A stretch of 64,000 nucleotides of DNA from NCBI RefSeq assembly GCF_014202345.1, contig NZ_JACHGO010000008.1, positions 62,001-126,000 of the forward strand. Direction: 5' to 3'. Below are positions 51,851 to 61,376 of this stretch, piece after piece. This DNA comes from Desulfovibrio intestinalis. Lineage in GTDB: Bacteria; Desulfobacterota; Desulfovibrionia; Desulfovibrionales; Desulfovibrionaceae. The notes below the pieces were generated by a model. That model saw only the letters and a list, made by a program, of their open reading frames with translations. It was not told the DNA's origin and made no database searches. The stretch's first letter is position 1, and every line of letters begins with the position of its first letter. The translations under genes and the position numbers were made by a program.

Positions 51851-52873
51851 CTAGCTCTCCGGCCCGGCAAGGCCATAGCGGCCTTTGGCTGCGGCAAGGT
51901 ACGCCCGGCGGATATCAGGATTGCCGCATTCATCGGCCCAGTGCAGATAGAGCAATCTGAGACATTGTTCAAGTACGGCCTCTGACCTGGCAAGACGCTG
52001 CGGCACAAGGCATTCGTAGCCGCAGCTCCACAGGTCGCACAGGTGGTCGGTAAACGCATGGGCCCTGTGGCTTGCGCGGTGACGCGCATTGACCTCGGCC
52101 AGCCCCGCTGCCCGAATGTGCGCCGCCACTTCCGGGTGCTCCAGCAAAAATTTTATGCGAAAAAGCGCGTCGCCCACATCGTTGGGCGCATAGCCCACCA
52201 AATGTTCGCCGTCCACAAAAAGTTCGGCAAGACCGTGTCCCACGCGGGGCGTCACAAGACAGCCGCCACAGCCAAGGGCTTCAAAAACCCTGAAATTCAG
52301 GTCGCCGTGCTCGCAATGGTTGAGCAGAACCCGCCCCTGAGAAAAAAGCTGCCTGTAAGGGCCACTGGTTATGTGCAATCCCGGCAATTGACCGCCCAGA
52401 GCGCGCAAAAATTCTGAACGCAAGGGCATGTTTTCCGAAACAGTTCCCACAAAAAGACAGTCCCAAATGGCCTGTGCCTCAGGATCGGGCTGGTCCGCTT
52501 CCCAGGCAAACGGCGGGGACCACCACAGCCGGTCTTTATCAAGAAAAGGACCGGAAAACAGGGAAAGATGGTCACGCAGGGATACTATGCAGGCGTCAAA
52601 GGCCTGGGCATAGAAGGGGTGCCAAGTGTGAATGTGTGAATCCACACTGTAAAAAACCGTCAGGCAGGGAAAATTTTCAACCCCGAGCACAAAGGGAGGG
52701 CGACTTTTGTCAGCCACTACCAGCACGTCAGGCGTAAAGTCCGCCAGCCGCACAAGATCTTGCCAACCGAATACGCGGTCGTCCTCAAAGTTGTGCAGGA
52801 CCACATCCTGCCAGCCGGTGGCGCGCAATTGCGCACCAAAAAACGGGCTGCCTATCCATAAAACTCGTTGCAT
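51851..52873 (-). CDS. CgeB-like glycosyltransferase
   Basis: A 340-residue cytoplasmic protein with two Rossmann-like halves. The C-terminal half matches the CgeB/spore-maturation type family-1 glycosyltransferases: RVLLNHCEHGDLNFRVFEALGCGGCLVTPRVGHGLAELFVDGEHLVGYAPNDVGDA, where the E in RVFEALGCG contacts the sugar nucleotide. In Desulfovibrio, similar proteins occur around flagellar or surface glycosylation. GGAGAACC precedes the ATG. It lies back-to-back with the AsmA-like gene. Acceptor and sugar are unknown. Confidence 0.8.
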   Translation of the reverse strand: MQRVLWIGSPFFGAQLRATGWQDVVLHNFEDDRVFGWQDLVRLADFTPDVLVVADKSRPPFVLGVENFPCLTVFYSVDSHIHTWHPFYAQAFDACIVSLRDHLSLFSGPFLDKDRLWWSPPFAWEADQPDPEAQAIWDCLFVGTVSENMPLRSEFLRALGGQLPGLHITSGPYRQLFSQGRVLLNHCEHGDLNFRVFEALGCGGCLVTPRVGHGLAELFVDGEHLVGYAPNDVGDALFRIKFLLEHPEVAAHIRAAGLAEVNARHRASHRAHAFTDHLCDLWSCGYECLVPQRLARSEAVLEQCLRLLYLHWADECGNPDIRRAYLAAAKGRYGLAGPES

Positions 52874-52993
52874 GGTTCTCCGGTAACTGTCAAAAAGCCT
52901 TTTGCATGTCGTACAGTTGCCAACAAGGCCAAGATACCATAGGTTTGAAACCTAGCCTCGACGCTTCGCGGCGTCAAGACGAGAGACTGCAAC

Positions 52994-55900
52994 ATGCTTC
53001 TTAATGCCCGCCGATTAAGGCTTCTCGCGCGCATTTTTCTAGCGCTATTCCTTCTGCTGTCGTGCCTGACTGCGGGGGCCTTTTACCTATTGCAGCGCAA
53101 TCCCGAAGCGCTTGCCGGGCATTTTATTGAAGAACTGAGTGCACGCACCGGACTGACCATCACGGTGGACTCCGTAAACGTGGCGCTTTTGCCCGTGCCC
53201 GCCCTGGCCGTGAGCAATGTGACAGTTACAGGCGAAAACTGGAATTTCACCACGGCATATGCGACGCTGCGCCCCGACTTTGCCGCTCTTCTTCAAGGCC
53301 GCCTTGAACCCCGCAACATATCCCTGTTACGCCCCCGCATAAACGGAACCGTACCCGTAGCCCTGAGCCCGAACATGGACTTCAAGAGTCTGCTGGGACC
53401 AGGCAGCGACGGCCCGCTGCCATTGCCGGGGCGCTGCCGCCTTGCCATACAGCAAGGCGAAGCGCGCATTGAGGGGGCCGATAATTCAAGCCTTACCATT
53501 GAAGGCGCGCAGTGTGACCTTGAGGCCAAGCCCGGCGACAGCATCAGCGGCAACATTTCGTGGACCGCCGCCGCTCTTGTACCGCCCGAAGGTCAGCCTT
53601 TGCGCCTGGACAGCCTGTATATCGACGGCAAAACCAGCCTTGTCGATCCCCTGACGCACAGCCCGCGTATGACGGGCAGCGGCGTGTTACGCCTGCCGGA
53701 CTGGCTGCCCGAGCTGAAATTTTCTCTCGACCTTACGCCCGATATTCTTCCCGGCAAGAACGGTCTTACCCTGGTGACAGACCTCGGCGGCACCATCAGC
53801 AAAGACTCCGTAGCCATTCCCTTCAAGCTTGCTGGCAAAGCCGCGTGGCAGCAAACCAGCCCTGACACGATCAATCTGGACAAGCTGCAACTGGCCTTTG
53901 GGCCAGATACCGTGAGCTTTGACGGCGCAGTGCACCTGAAAAGCAGCACGGGGCCATCTATAGAAGGACGCCTGCAACTGCACAGGGCAAGCCTCACCCG
54001 CTGGCTGGGTTTTGCCCGCAATCTGGCACCCGGCCTGCAGGTGGCGCTGGACGAGCTTACTGAAGGACTGCTGGTTTTTGATCTGGACGCCGCCGGGCTG
54101 CGTGTGCCGCATATTGAAGTATCTGCGGCGGGCAGCCGTTTTACGGGATCAGGAGGAGTGGCCGACTGGCACAAGCCGGAACTGTTGCTGGACCTTATGT
54201 CCGAAAACGTAAATCTTGGCCGCGCCATTCCCGAAGCCGTGGGCGTTCTGCCAGAAGAACCGCAGTTCGGGCACGGCCCCTTCACCCCGCTGCCGGGCGC
54301 GCCCCTCATGCCCGGCGAGATCGGCCTGGACTACAACGTCCGGCTGGCCGCCAAAAAGGTGGATTACGGCACCATAGTTATCAACGACGCGCTGGTGGTC
54401 ATCCGTCAGGGCCTTGTTGACGCGCAGAGCCGTCTGGAAGACACCCTGCTGCTGGTGGAAGGCAAACTTTACGGCGGCAGCGTCAAGGGAGAAACCATCC
54501 TTGGCGGCGACAAAAGCACGCCCTACTCCATACGACTGCGTGCCCGCGACGTGAACGGCGAAAATCTGGGCAAGGATCTCAAGGTCATGCCCGTAGGGGG
54601 CGGACGCCTGCGGGCCGACGTGGACATCATGAGTCAGGGCCGCGAGCTGGATGTTTTTTTAAGCAAGCTGCGCGGCAGCGTGACCGCCCGGGCGGAAAAC
54701 GGATTTTTGCGCGCCCCGCCACGCATCAGCGGCGGGAAAAAGACGACCTTTGCCTTTTCTATGATGGACGTGGGCCTCAAGGTGCGCACAGCAGCATGGG
54801 ACGGCCAGAAACTCGGCCTTGAGGGACAGTGGACTGCGGGGATGGCCGCTTCCGGCCTGGACCTGGCCGCCGATATTAACGGCAGATTATGGTTCAGCGG
54901 TGATGGCGCCGACGGTGGGCAGATGGACTTTACCAGCCTGCCCGGCTCATTTTCCCTGCGCATGGACCCGGAACGCTCTTTCAAACCCGACGGGCTGCAT
55001 GTACAGGCTTCTGGCCGCTTCAGCGGGCAATCAGCCCGTAACGAATTTTCTGTGTCCGAGGGGCACTTCAATGCTTTAGGCATAGAGGCCCACGGGCAGG
55101 CCAGCGTTATCGCCGCCAAAGAAGGCCCCTCCTGGCAGGGCAAAGTCTCCGCTTACAGCTCAGACATGGCACGCACGTTGCGCCTTGCCGGAATGGGCAA
55201 GATCACTATGCCCAAGGGCTTCAACAGCCTGGAAATGGACACCCGTTTCAGGGGCGACTCAACCTCGCTCTCCTTGCGCGAAATCCGCACCAAGCTTGAC
55301 CAGAGCACCATCACTGGCACGCTGAATCTGGCTTGGAAAGAACAACTCAGCCTCAATTTCAAGCTCAATGCAGACGAGCTTGATCTTGACCGCTACATGA
55401 ACGGCGACAAAAACAGCGGCGCAGGAAAAAGCAGTTCCGCCAGCAATAAGGAGTGGGACTTGCGTTTCATGCGCAATTTCAGGGCGCAGGGCGAAATGGG
55501 CGTTGGCAGGCTGAAGGCCATGCGCTTCACACTGCAAAACCTGCGTACCAAGTATAAGCTGGAAAACGGGCGGCTCACGTCCGATTCCATAACGGGCCAG
55601 TTTTACGGCGCGCCCGTCATAAGCAAAGGCTCCATCACCTTCACGAAGGGCCTCAGCTTCAGCAACACCCTCACCATCAACGACTTTGATCTTAAGGCAG
55701 CCAGCGATGCCCGGGGCGGAGCCGCCGCCCTTACAGGCAAAGGGTCTGTGCATTCGGAAATGCATGCCAATCTTACCGGGCCGGATCAGTTGCCCGCCCT
55801 GCTCAACGGCAAATGGCGCGTTGAAGTGCTCAACGGTTCTTTTCAGCACAGAACCCCAGACGGCAAGCTCAAGGGCAAACCCACTATGATTACCGCGTCA

Positions 55901-56203
55901 GGCGCTTCTGGCACGATAACCAATGGCGTAGCACGCGGTAGTGATTTTTATCTCAAAGGGCCGGGACTTAAAGTCAGTGGCGGCGGCTGGATTGATTTCA
56001 ACAATGAAACTCTGGACTGCAATTTCAACGTCAATATGAAAAATGTGCCAGATTTTCCCCTCCGCCTCTACGGCAGCATGAGCAATACCAAAACCTCCAT
56101 TGGCGCCGGAACTCTTATTTTGAACACCATTGGCGACATCACCAAGGGTTTTGTGGATGTGCTCGGCGGCATTGTCGAAGGCACCTGGAAGCTTTTTCGC
56201 TGA
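52994..56203 (+). CDS. AsmA-family protein (large, inner-membrane anchored)
   Basis: A 1069-residue protein with one N-terminal membrane helix (LLARIFLALFLLLSCLTAGAFYLL) and an AsmA/DUF748-type periplasmic body of repeated beta strands. A typical start is HFIEELSARTGLTITVDSVNVALLPVPALAVSNVTVTG, and the C-terminal AsmA_2-like region ends NVKMKNVPDFPLRLYGSM-like. AsmA-type proteins (YhdP, TamB relatives) form long hydrophobic channels and are implicated in moving phospholipids to the outer membrane. The ribosome site is weak (GAGAG). adk follows after 160 bases, probably as a separate unit. Confidence 0.88.
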   Translation: MLLNARRLRLLARIFLALFLLLSCLTAGAFYLLQRNPEALAGHFIEELSARTGLTITVDSVNVALLPVPALAVSNVTVTGENWNFTTAYATLRPDFAALLQGRLEPRNISLLRPRINGTVPVALSPNMDFKSLLGPGSDGPLPLPGRCRLAIQQGEARIEGADNSSLTIEGAQCDLEAKPGDSISGNISWTAAALVPPEGQPLRLDSLYIDGKTSLVDPLTHSPRMTGSGVLRLPDWLPELKFSLDLTPDILPGKNGLTLVTDLGGTISKDSVAIPFKLAGKAAWQQTSPDTINLDKLQLAFGPDTVSFDGAVHLKSSTGPSIEGRLQLHRASLTRWLGFARNLAPGLQVALDELTEGLLVFDLDAAGLRVPHIEVSAAGSRFTGSGGVADWHKPELLLDLMSENVNLGRAIPEAVGVLPEEPQFGHGPFTPLPGAPLMPGEIGLDYNVRLAAKKVDYGTIVINDALVVIRQGLVDAQSRLEDTLLLVEGKLYGGSVKGETILGGDKSTPYSIRLRARDVNGENLGKDLKVMPVGGGRLRADVDIMSQGRELDVFLSKLRGSVTARAENGFLRAPPRISGGKKTTFAFSMMDVGLKVRTAAWDGQKLGLEGQWTAGMAASGLDLAADINGRLWFSGDGADGGQMDFTSLPGSFSLRMDPERSFKPDGLHVQASGRFSGQSARNEFSVSEGHFNALGIEAHGQASVIAAKEGPSWQGKVSAYSSDMARTLRLAGMGKITMPKGFNSLEMDTRFRGDSTSLSLREIRTKLDQSTITGTLNLAWKEQLSLNFKLNADELDLDRYMNGDKNSGAGKSSSASNKEWDLRFMRNFRAQGEMGVGRLKAMRFTLQNLRTKYKLENGRLTSDSITGQFYGAPVISKGSITFTKGLSFSNTLTINDFDLKAASDARGGAAALTGKGSVHSEMHANLTGPDQLPALLNGKWRVEVLNGSFQHRTPDGKLKGKPTMITASGASGTITNGVARGSDFYLKGPGLKVSGGGWIDFNNETLDCNFNVNMKNVPDFPLRLYGSMSNTKTSIGAGTLILNTIGDITKGFVDVLGGIVEGTWKLFR

Positions 56204-56363
56204 AAAAAAATTTGTTGGTATACAACACTTCTGCGCAGTATCAACGCACGCCGAGTCGACCATTCTTCCTGTCACCCGTTGACAGAAGCGACTTTACGGT
56301 CTAGGTTCGTGGTGTGTTCTTTTTTGCACAACCAAAATTGCGGTTCCGCCAAGGAGAGTAACG

Positions 56364-57035
56364 GTGAATATTCTGATTTTCGGACCCAACGGCAGCGGCA
56401 AGGGTACCCAGGGCGATCTTATCAAGCAGAAATACAACCTCGCCCACATCGAATCCGGTGCCATTTTCCGTGAACACATCGGCGGCGGCACTGAACTTGG
56501 CAAAAAAGCCAAGGCCTATATTGACCGTGGCGACCTCGTGCCTGACGACATCACCATTCCTATGGTGCTTGAAACCCTGAAAACCAAGGGTCAGCACGGC
56601 TGGCTGCTTGACGGCTTCCCGCGCAATATGGTGCAGGCTGAAAAGCTGTGGGACGCGCTGAAGAAAGAAGGTCTTCGCCTGGATTATGTGGTGGAAATTC
56701 TGCTGCCCCGTGAAGTGGCCAAAAACCGCATCATGGGCCGCCGCCTGTGCAAGAACAACAACAACCACCCCAACAATATCTTCATTGAAGCCATCAAGCC
56801 CGCTGGCGATGTGTGCCGCGTCTGTGGCGGCGAGCTCTCCAGCCGCTCCGACGACCAGGATGAATCCGCTATCAACAAGCGTCACGATATTTACTACAAT
56901 GACAAGGACGGCACTCTGGCCGCGGCATATTTCTTCAAGGATATCGCTGCCCAAGGCAAGACCAAGTACATTGAACTGAACGGTGAAGGCAGCATCGACT
57001 CCATCAAGGAAACCCTGCTGTCCAAGCTGGCCTAA
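56364..57035 (+). CDS. adk: adenylate kinase with metal-binding LID
   Basis: A 223-residue enzyme interconverting ATP + AMP and 2 ADP. It has the P-loop GPNGSGKGTQ, AMP-site DGFPRNMVQAE and GRRLCK at the LID start. The LID carries C129-X5-H135-X15-C151-X2-C154, the C/H/C/C metal site known from Desulfovibrio adenylate kinases, where zinc, cobalt or iron has been found, instead of the four-cysteine zinc LID of Gram-positive enzymes. The start is GTG at 56364, with AAGGAG 7 bases upstream. A terminator follows. Confidence 0.96.
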   Translation: MNILIFGPNGSGKGTQGDLIKQKYNLAHIESGAIFREHIGGGTELGKKAKAYIDRGDLVPDDITIPMVLETLKTKGQHGWLLDGFPRNMVQAEKLWDALKKEGLRLDYVVEILLPREVAKNRIMGRRLCKNNNNHPNNIFIEAIKPAGDVCRVCGGELSSRSDDQDESAINKRHDIYYNDKDGTLAAAYFFKDIAAQGKTKYIELNGEGSIDSIKETLLSKLA

Positions 57036-57058
57036 GCGATTTCATCAGCAATGCTGTC

Positions 57059-57100
57059 GGCAGCCGTCAGGCACTCTGGTGCTTGGCGGCTGCCGCTTTT
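57059..57100 (+). terminator. adk terminator
   Basis: GGCAGCCG ... CGGCTGCC (57059-57066 with 57087-57094), with an inner CAC/GTG pairing, followed by GCTTTT. Confidence 0.8.
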
Positions 57101-57463
57101 AATTGCACTGGCAACTGAGCAGGCAATAACCGGATAAGGGGCTTCTGCCGCACGGCAGAATCCCTTTTACAGCATTGCGAATAGTGGCACGCCTGAGCAC
57201 CGGGAGCAGGCTGACTTTTTGCCATGCCATTTACGGCGGGTTTCTGTGCCCTTTGCCCGGCACCCTGCTGCCAATGGCAACCCGAATCGGCGAAGCGGGG
57301 TCTGTTATCAATGCCCGCACTATTCGAGGGATTTGGTGGTATTGGGCGGTTCCTGTCGGTATATGGCGCTATCCCGCACAATGCATCAGTCCCCTGCATT
57401 CCATGCAGCGCAAGGCCACACAGTATACTTGCCCCCGAAGGCAAGCTGCGCTACTACTCGGCC
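57101..57463. other. intergenic region before dut
   Basis: An open frame continues upstream from dut through this stretch, but its sequence is cysteine- and proline-rich and unlike dUTPase, so I treat it as non-coding. No other signal is seen. Confidence 0.45.
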
Positions 57464-58024
57464 ATGAGCAATTCACAAAACAATAATGACTTTACCCGAA
57501 GCGCATCAATGCTGTTGGACGAAGTGATTGGCCTGCCTGCGACCGCACAGGCTAACAATACTGTGGACGTCGCCTTTGTGCGCCCCGCAGCCAAACAGCT
57601 GTATGCTCAGGATGGGGACGATTTTTTTGCCCCGGCCACCAGCAGCTCCGCCGGATTCGACCTGCGCGCCTGCCTGGATGACGATGAAGCCGTCATCGCT
57701 CCCGGCCAGCGTCTCAAAATCGGCACGGGCATAGCAGTGCAGCCTCAACCATCAGGCATTGCAGGCTTTGTTTACTCCCGCAGCGGGCTTGGCGCGCGCG
57801 ATGGCCTCACCGTAGCCCAGGGAGTAGGCGTCATAGATCCCGACTATACGGGAGAAATTCTGGTGGTCCTTCTGAACACCTCCGGGCAGGAACGCCGCAT
57901 CGCCAAAGGCGAACGCATCGCCCAGCTTATCTTTCAGCCCTTTATGCGACCGAACTGGCGCGAAGTGACGGAACTGACTCCCACAGAGCGCGGTTCCGGC
58001 GGCTTCGGTCATACCGGACGCTGA
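57464..58024 (+). CDS. dut: dUTP diphosphatase
   Basis: A trimeric dUTPase of about 186 residues that keeps uracil out of DNA and supplies dUMP. All five motifs are present: SSAGFDLRA, FVYSRSGLGARDGL, GVIDPDYTGEI, ERIAQLIFQPF and ERGSGGFGHTGR. About 40 extra residues precede the usual core (SNSQNNNDFTRSASMLLDEVIG). The start is uncertain: the ATG at 57464 is the best candidate but has no good ribosome site, and the ATG at 57509 is an alternative. argD follows 72 bases after the stop. Confidence 0.88.
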   Translation: MSNSQNNNDFTRSASMLLDEVIGLPATAQANNTVDVAFVRPAAKQLYAQDGDDFFAPATSSSAGFDLRACLDDDEAVIAPGQRLKIGTGIAVQPQPSGIAGFVYSRSGLGARDGLTVAQGVGVIDPDYTGEILVVLLNTSGQERRIAKGERIAQLIFQPFMRPNWREVTELTPTERGSGGFGHTGR

Positions 58025-58096
58025 TTGCGCTGTACCGGAAACGCCGGTACGCGCCCATCCCAACACCATATGTTCACTGAGAAAAGGAGTCCGTCC

Positions 58097-59302
58097 ATGT
58101 CACAAGCCTTTGCTGCCGTCAAAGCCGGGGAAGAAAGCCTGCTCTGCCGTTCTTACAGCCGCTATCCCGTGGCTGTGGTCCGAGGCAAGGGCGCGCGATT
58201 GTGGGATGCAGACGGCAAGGAATATGTGGACTTGCTGGCGGGCATTGCCGTCACCAGCCTGGGACACTGCAACGACGAGGTTAACGCCGCTCTTGCGGCT
58301 CACGCCGAAAAACTCTGGCATGTGAGCAATCTGTTCTATCAGGAAGAACAGCTTGAACTGGCCCGCCTGCTGCTGTCCACCAGCCATCATCAGAAAGCAT
58401 TTTTCTGTAATTCCGGGGCTGAGGCCAACGAGGCCTGCATCAAGCTGGCCCGGCGCTATATGCGCAAGGTGAAGCAGCGCGATGCTTACGAAATCATCAC
58501 CCTTGAAGGCTGCTTCCACGGACGTACCCTCGGCGCTCTTGCCGCCACCGGGCGCGAAAACCTCAGTGACGGTTTCGCGCCGCTGCCCGAAGGATTCAAA
58601 CAGGTTCCCGCTGGTGATATTGAAGCTATGAAGGCTGCCATTACCCCGGCTACCGCCGCTGTTCTGGTGGAAGTGGTACAGGGCGAAGGCGGCGTGGTGC
58701 CTCTGTGCGGCGAATACCTGCGCCAACTTGAAGCCCTGTGCCGGGAACGCGACGTGCTCTTCATGTGCGACGAAGTTCAGGCAGGCCTTGCCCGTACAGG
58801 TAAATTCTGGGCTTTCCAGCAGTATGGTCTGAAGCCCGACGCCATCAGCATGGCCAAATCTCTAGCAAACGGCCTGCCCATGGGAGCCATGCTCGCCACA
58901 GACGAGGTCGCCAGGGGCTTTGAAGCAGGCAGCCATGCCACCACCTTTGGCGGCGGCGCTCTTGCTTCGGGCGTGGCAGCCAAGGTTGTGGAAATTCTGC
59001 TGCGTGACAAACTGGCTGACAGGGCCGCCGAACTGGGCGAACACCTGAAGCGTGAACTGGCCGCCATGCAGACGCGCCAGCCCGGAAAAATTAAAGAAGT
59101 GCGCGGCCTAGGCCTTATGGTCGGCATAGAACTTGCCGTTGACGGCAAGCCCGTGTGGGAAGAACTGCTGCGCCGGGGTTACATATGCAACCTGAGTCAC
59201 GGCATAACTCTGCGCCTTCTGCCGCCCCTGAATATCGACAAGTCTGACCTTGATGGCTTTTTGCAAAACCTTGAAGACATTCTGGCTCAGATTCCCGCCT
59301 AA
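58097..59302 (+). CDS. argD: acetylornithine aminotransferase
   Basis: A 401-residue class III PLP aminotransferase, step four of arginine synthesis (and often the matching step to diaminopimelate). It has FFCNSGAEANEACIKLARRY (phosphate site), a GCFHGRTLGALAATG strand, FMCDEVQAGLARTGKFWA with the PLP aspartate, and the Schiff-base lysine in ISMAKSLANGLPMGAML. AAGGAG 8 bases before the ATG at 58097 sets the start; the frame upstream is open but unneeded. Other class III enzymes look alike, but length and HGRTLG favour ArgD. Confidence 0.9.
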   Translation: MSQAFAAVKAGEESLLCRSYSRYPVAVVRGKGARLWDADGKEYVDLLAGIAVTSLGHCNDEVNAALAAHAEKLWHVSNLFYQEEQLELARLLLSTSHHQKAFFCNSGAEANEACIKLARRYMRKVKQRDAYEIITLEGCFHGRTLGALAATGRENLSDGFAPLPEGFKQVPAGDIEAMKAAITPATAAVLVEVVQGEGGVVPLCGEYLRQLEALCRERDVLFMCDEVQAGLARTGKFWAFQQYGLKPDAISMAKSLANGLPMGAMLATDEVARGFEAGSHATTFGGGALASGVAAKVVEILLRDKLADRAAELGEHLKRELAAMQTRQPGKIKEVRGLGLMVGIELAVDGKPVWEELLRRGYICNLSHGITLRLLPPLNIDKSDLDGFLQNLEDILAQIPA

Positions 59303-59378
59303 AAAGCTCATCAGGGGCTTTACAGGAAAAAAATTGTGGACTAAATAGTCTGCGTTGAAAATCGACTACGATTACTAC

Positions 59379-59404
59379 GGCAACCCCGCTCCGGCGGGGT
59401 TGCC
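59379..59404 (+). terminator. hairpin between argD and the zinc-finger gene
   Basis: GGCAACCCCGC-TCCG-GCGGGGTTGCC, a perfect 11-bp stem followed by GCTTACTTT. It lies 77 bases past argD and 23 before the next start, so it could end argD or shape the leader of the next message. Confidence 0.55.
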
Positions 59405-59426
59405 GCTTACTTTGACAGGAGACAGC

Positions 59427-59642
59427 ATGGACGTTTTTGATCAAGCTACTGAACTGGAACGCCTGGACCGGGAATCTGCCCTTTTGAGAGCTCGTGCGGC
59501 CATTGACCGCGAAGGGCCTGAAATCATTGATGGCGTGGCCTGCTGCCGCGAATGCGGCGATCCCATTCCCCTGAAACGCCTTGAGGCGCTGCCCGGTGTT
59601 GGCCTGTGCCGCGCTTGCCAGGAAGAACGCGAAGACAGCTAG
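59427..59642 (+). CDS. DksA/TraR-type C4 zinc-finger protein
   Basis: A 71-residue protein with a short helical N-terminus (MDVFDQATELERLDRESALLRARAAI) and a zinc finger, CCRECGDPIPLKRLEALPGVGLCRACQ. It matches the small TraR-like branch of the DksA family. These bind the secondary channel of RNA polymerase and mimic or modulate ppGpp effects, although the classical DksA coiled coil is too short here. AGGAGACAGC precedes the ATG. Its role in this organism is unproved. Confidence 0.85.
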   Translation: MDVFDQATELERLDRESALLRARAAIDREGPEIIDGVACCRECGDPIPLKRLEALPGVGLCRACQEEREDS

Positions 59643-59728
59643 AGCCCGTTACGCCTGATAGACGTGTAGCGGCAAATAAAGCCCGCCTGCGCCTATTTTG
59701 CGGCAAGGATCTGACAACTCCTTGCGAA

Positions 59729-59746
59729 CATTTCATGCGTGAAATG
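59729..59746. repeat. short palindrome, CTTTGAAAT family (copy 7)
   Basis: CATTTCA-TGCG-TGAAATG followed by CTCTAG, matching the right half (CATTTC ... GCTCT) of the family. It lies 87 bases after the zinc-finger gene. Confidence 0.5.
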
Positions 59747-60000
59747 CTCTAGCCGCCCCCTCCCCCACATTTGAGCCGGGCACCCGCCCGATCCGCATTT
59801 TCCGGCTTCTGCCGATTCTTGACGTGCGCCCTTTATCCGGCAACACGGCACGGCGCATATACACAACATGCTTTCATGCCATTGGGCCTGAACAGATCCC
59901 CATTTTTGATTGAAATCTGTGTGTGTATTTTTGCTTCAAAAGGCCAAGCCACGGCACATGTGACGCCCGCCGGAAGGCGTCAACGTAGCTTCCTTGCTTG

Positions 60001-60141
60001 AGCCGTTGCGACGCAGGCTTTAAGCGTTGTGACGAAGGAAACTACGCCTAAAGACAGCATGTGTAACAACCCTGTTTTTTCTATGCAATCGCTGTCGCCA
60101 TCCGTAAGCCCTTGGGGCAACGGCTGCCGCGAAACTACGGA
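60001..60141. repeat. 141-bp dispersed repeat, copy 2
   Basis: It matches 14522-14662 with two substitutions over 141 bases. The same AGCCGTTGC/GCAACGGCT inverted ends lie at 60001-60009 and 60117-60125. Just outside it, CGTAGCTTCC pairs with the internal GGAAACTACG, so the copy can fold further. Confidence 0.8.
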
Positions 60142-60315
60142 CAAAGACGGTAATGAGTTACGCGAAAGTTTTGCCCAAGAATTCGCTGTCGGTATCTGCA
60201 CTACGCTGACACGGCAATGGCTAATGCGGCCGCAGAACTTGCCTGAACCGTTGATGGAATCGTCTTACGGGAGCGTCGCTGCAGATACTTCAACAAGCGG
60301 CGTGCCGCCAAAAAC

Positions 60316-60349
60316 AGAGCAGCCCCTGCCAGTTGGCCGGGGCTGCTCT
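60316..60349 (-). terminator. pit terminator
   Basis: AGAGCAGCCCC and GGGGCTGCTCT (11 bp) with a further inner GCC/GGC pairing. On the minus strand it is followed by GTTTTTGG, 23 bases past the pit stop. Confidence 0.88.
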
Positions 60350-60371
60350 CATATGATTGAAAGAACGGTAA

Positions 60372-61376
60372 TCAGTTCCAGATAAAGTGCAGCAACCAGT
60401 AAGACACAAAACCAACGGTGCCCGCAGCGGGCAAGGTCAGCAACCAGGCAGTGACCAGACTTCCGGCCACGTTCCAGCGCACGGCAGAAAGCCGCTTGGT
60501 AGACCCCACGCCAAAGATGCAGGCCGTGATGGTATGGGTGGTGCTCACAGGCGCGCCCATCATCGAAGCTCCGGTAATGACCATTGCCGCCGAAGTTTCA
60601 GCTGCAAAGCCGTGTACGGGCTCCAATTTGAAGATGCGGTGTCCCATGGTCTTCACGATTTTCCAGCCGCCCACAGCAGTGCCCAGGGCCATAGCCCCGG
60701 CGCAGGACAGCTTGACCCACAAAGGCACTTCAACAGCGTCGATTTTTCCAAAAATAAGCAGCGCCAGGGTGATGATACCCATAGTTTTCTGAGCGTCGTT
60801 CAGGCCGTGGCTGATGGCCATAAACCCAGCCGACACCAGTTGCAGCCGCCTGAAAATGCCGTTGACCCGGCGGCGGTGTACTCGCGCACATATCCAGAAA
60901 ATAATCCACATAATCAGGTAGCCCATAAGAAAACCCGCCAATGGCGAAGCCACCAGCGGGATGAGCACCTTGTCAAGAATCCCCTTGCCGTTCAATGCGC
61001 CAAATCCGGCGTCAGCAACGGCTGCTCCGATAAGTCCGCCAATAAGGGCGTGGGACGAAGACGAGGGAATGCCGAAATACCAGGTGATGCAGTTCCAGGT
61101 GATGGCTCCCACCAGAGCCGCCAGAACAAGCACATGGCTGCCCTCAACCACATGAGGCAGCACAATGCCGCTGCCCAGCGTCTTGGCCACTTCCGTACCC
61201 AGAAGCGCGCCGCCCAGATTGAGCAGAGCCGCCGCGCCCACGGCAAACCGTGGAGTGACCACCTTGGTGGACACTACCGTGGCAATGGCGTTGGCGCAGT
61301 CATGAGCACCGTTGGTGAAGTCGAAGATAAGCGCCACCAGCACAATAAGCGCCAGCAGCACAGGAATATCAAACAT
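60372..61376 (-). CDS. pit: inorganic phosphate transporter, Pit family
   Basis: A 334-residue inner-membrane carrier of the PiT/PHO4 family that takes up phosphate (as metal phosphate) with protons. The family signature lies near the N-terminus, DFTNGAHDCANAIATVVSTKVVTPR, and again in the second half as GLNDAQKTMGIITLALL. About ten hydrophobic segments surround a hydrophilic loop. The start overlaps the DUF47 gene by 8 bases, the standard DUF47-pit pairing. Confidence 0.94.
   Translation of the reverse strand: MFDIPVLLALIVLVALIFDFTNGAHDCANAIATVVSTKVVTPRFAVGAAALLNLGGALLGTEVAKTLGSGIVLPHVVEGSHVLVLAALVGAITWNCITWYFGIPSSSSHALIGGLIGAAVADAGFGALNGKGILDKVLIPLVASPLAGFLMGYLIMWIIFWICARVHRRRVNGIFRRLQLVSAGFMAISHGLNDAQKTMGIITLALLIFGKIDAVEVPLWVKLSCAGAMALGTAVGGWKIVKTMGHRIFKLEPVHGFAAETSAAMVITGASMMGAPVSTTHTITACIFGVGSTKRLSAVRWNVAGSLVTAWLLTLPAAGTVGFVSYWLLHFIWN

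Larger units (their letters stand above)
59643..60318. other. intergenic region with a palindrome and the second 141-bp repeat
   Basis: It contains the short palindrome at 59729-59746 and copy 2 of the 141-bp repeat (60001-60141). Short open frames over the repeat mirror those in copy 1. No gene is called. Confidence 0.5.

Noticed and set aside
57224..57463. N-terminal extension of dut
   Set aside because: The 80 added residues are cysteine/proline-rich, unlike any dUTPase, and have no start signal.
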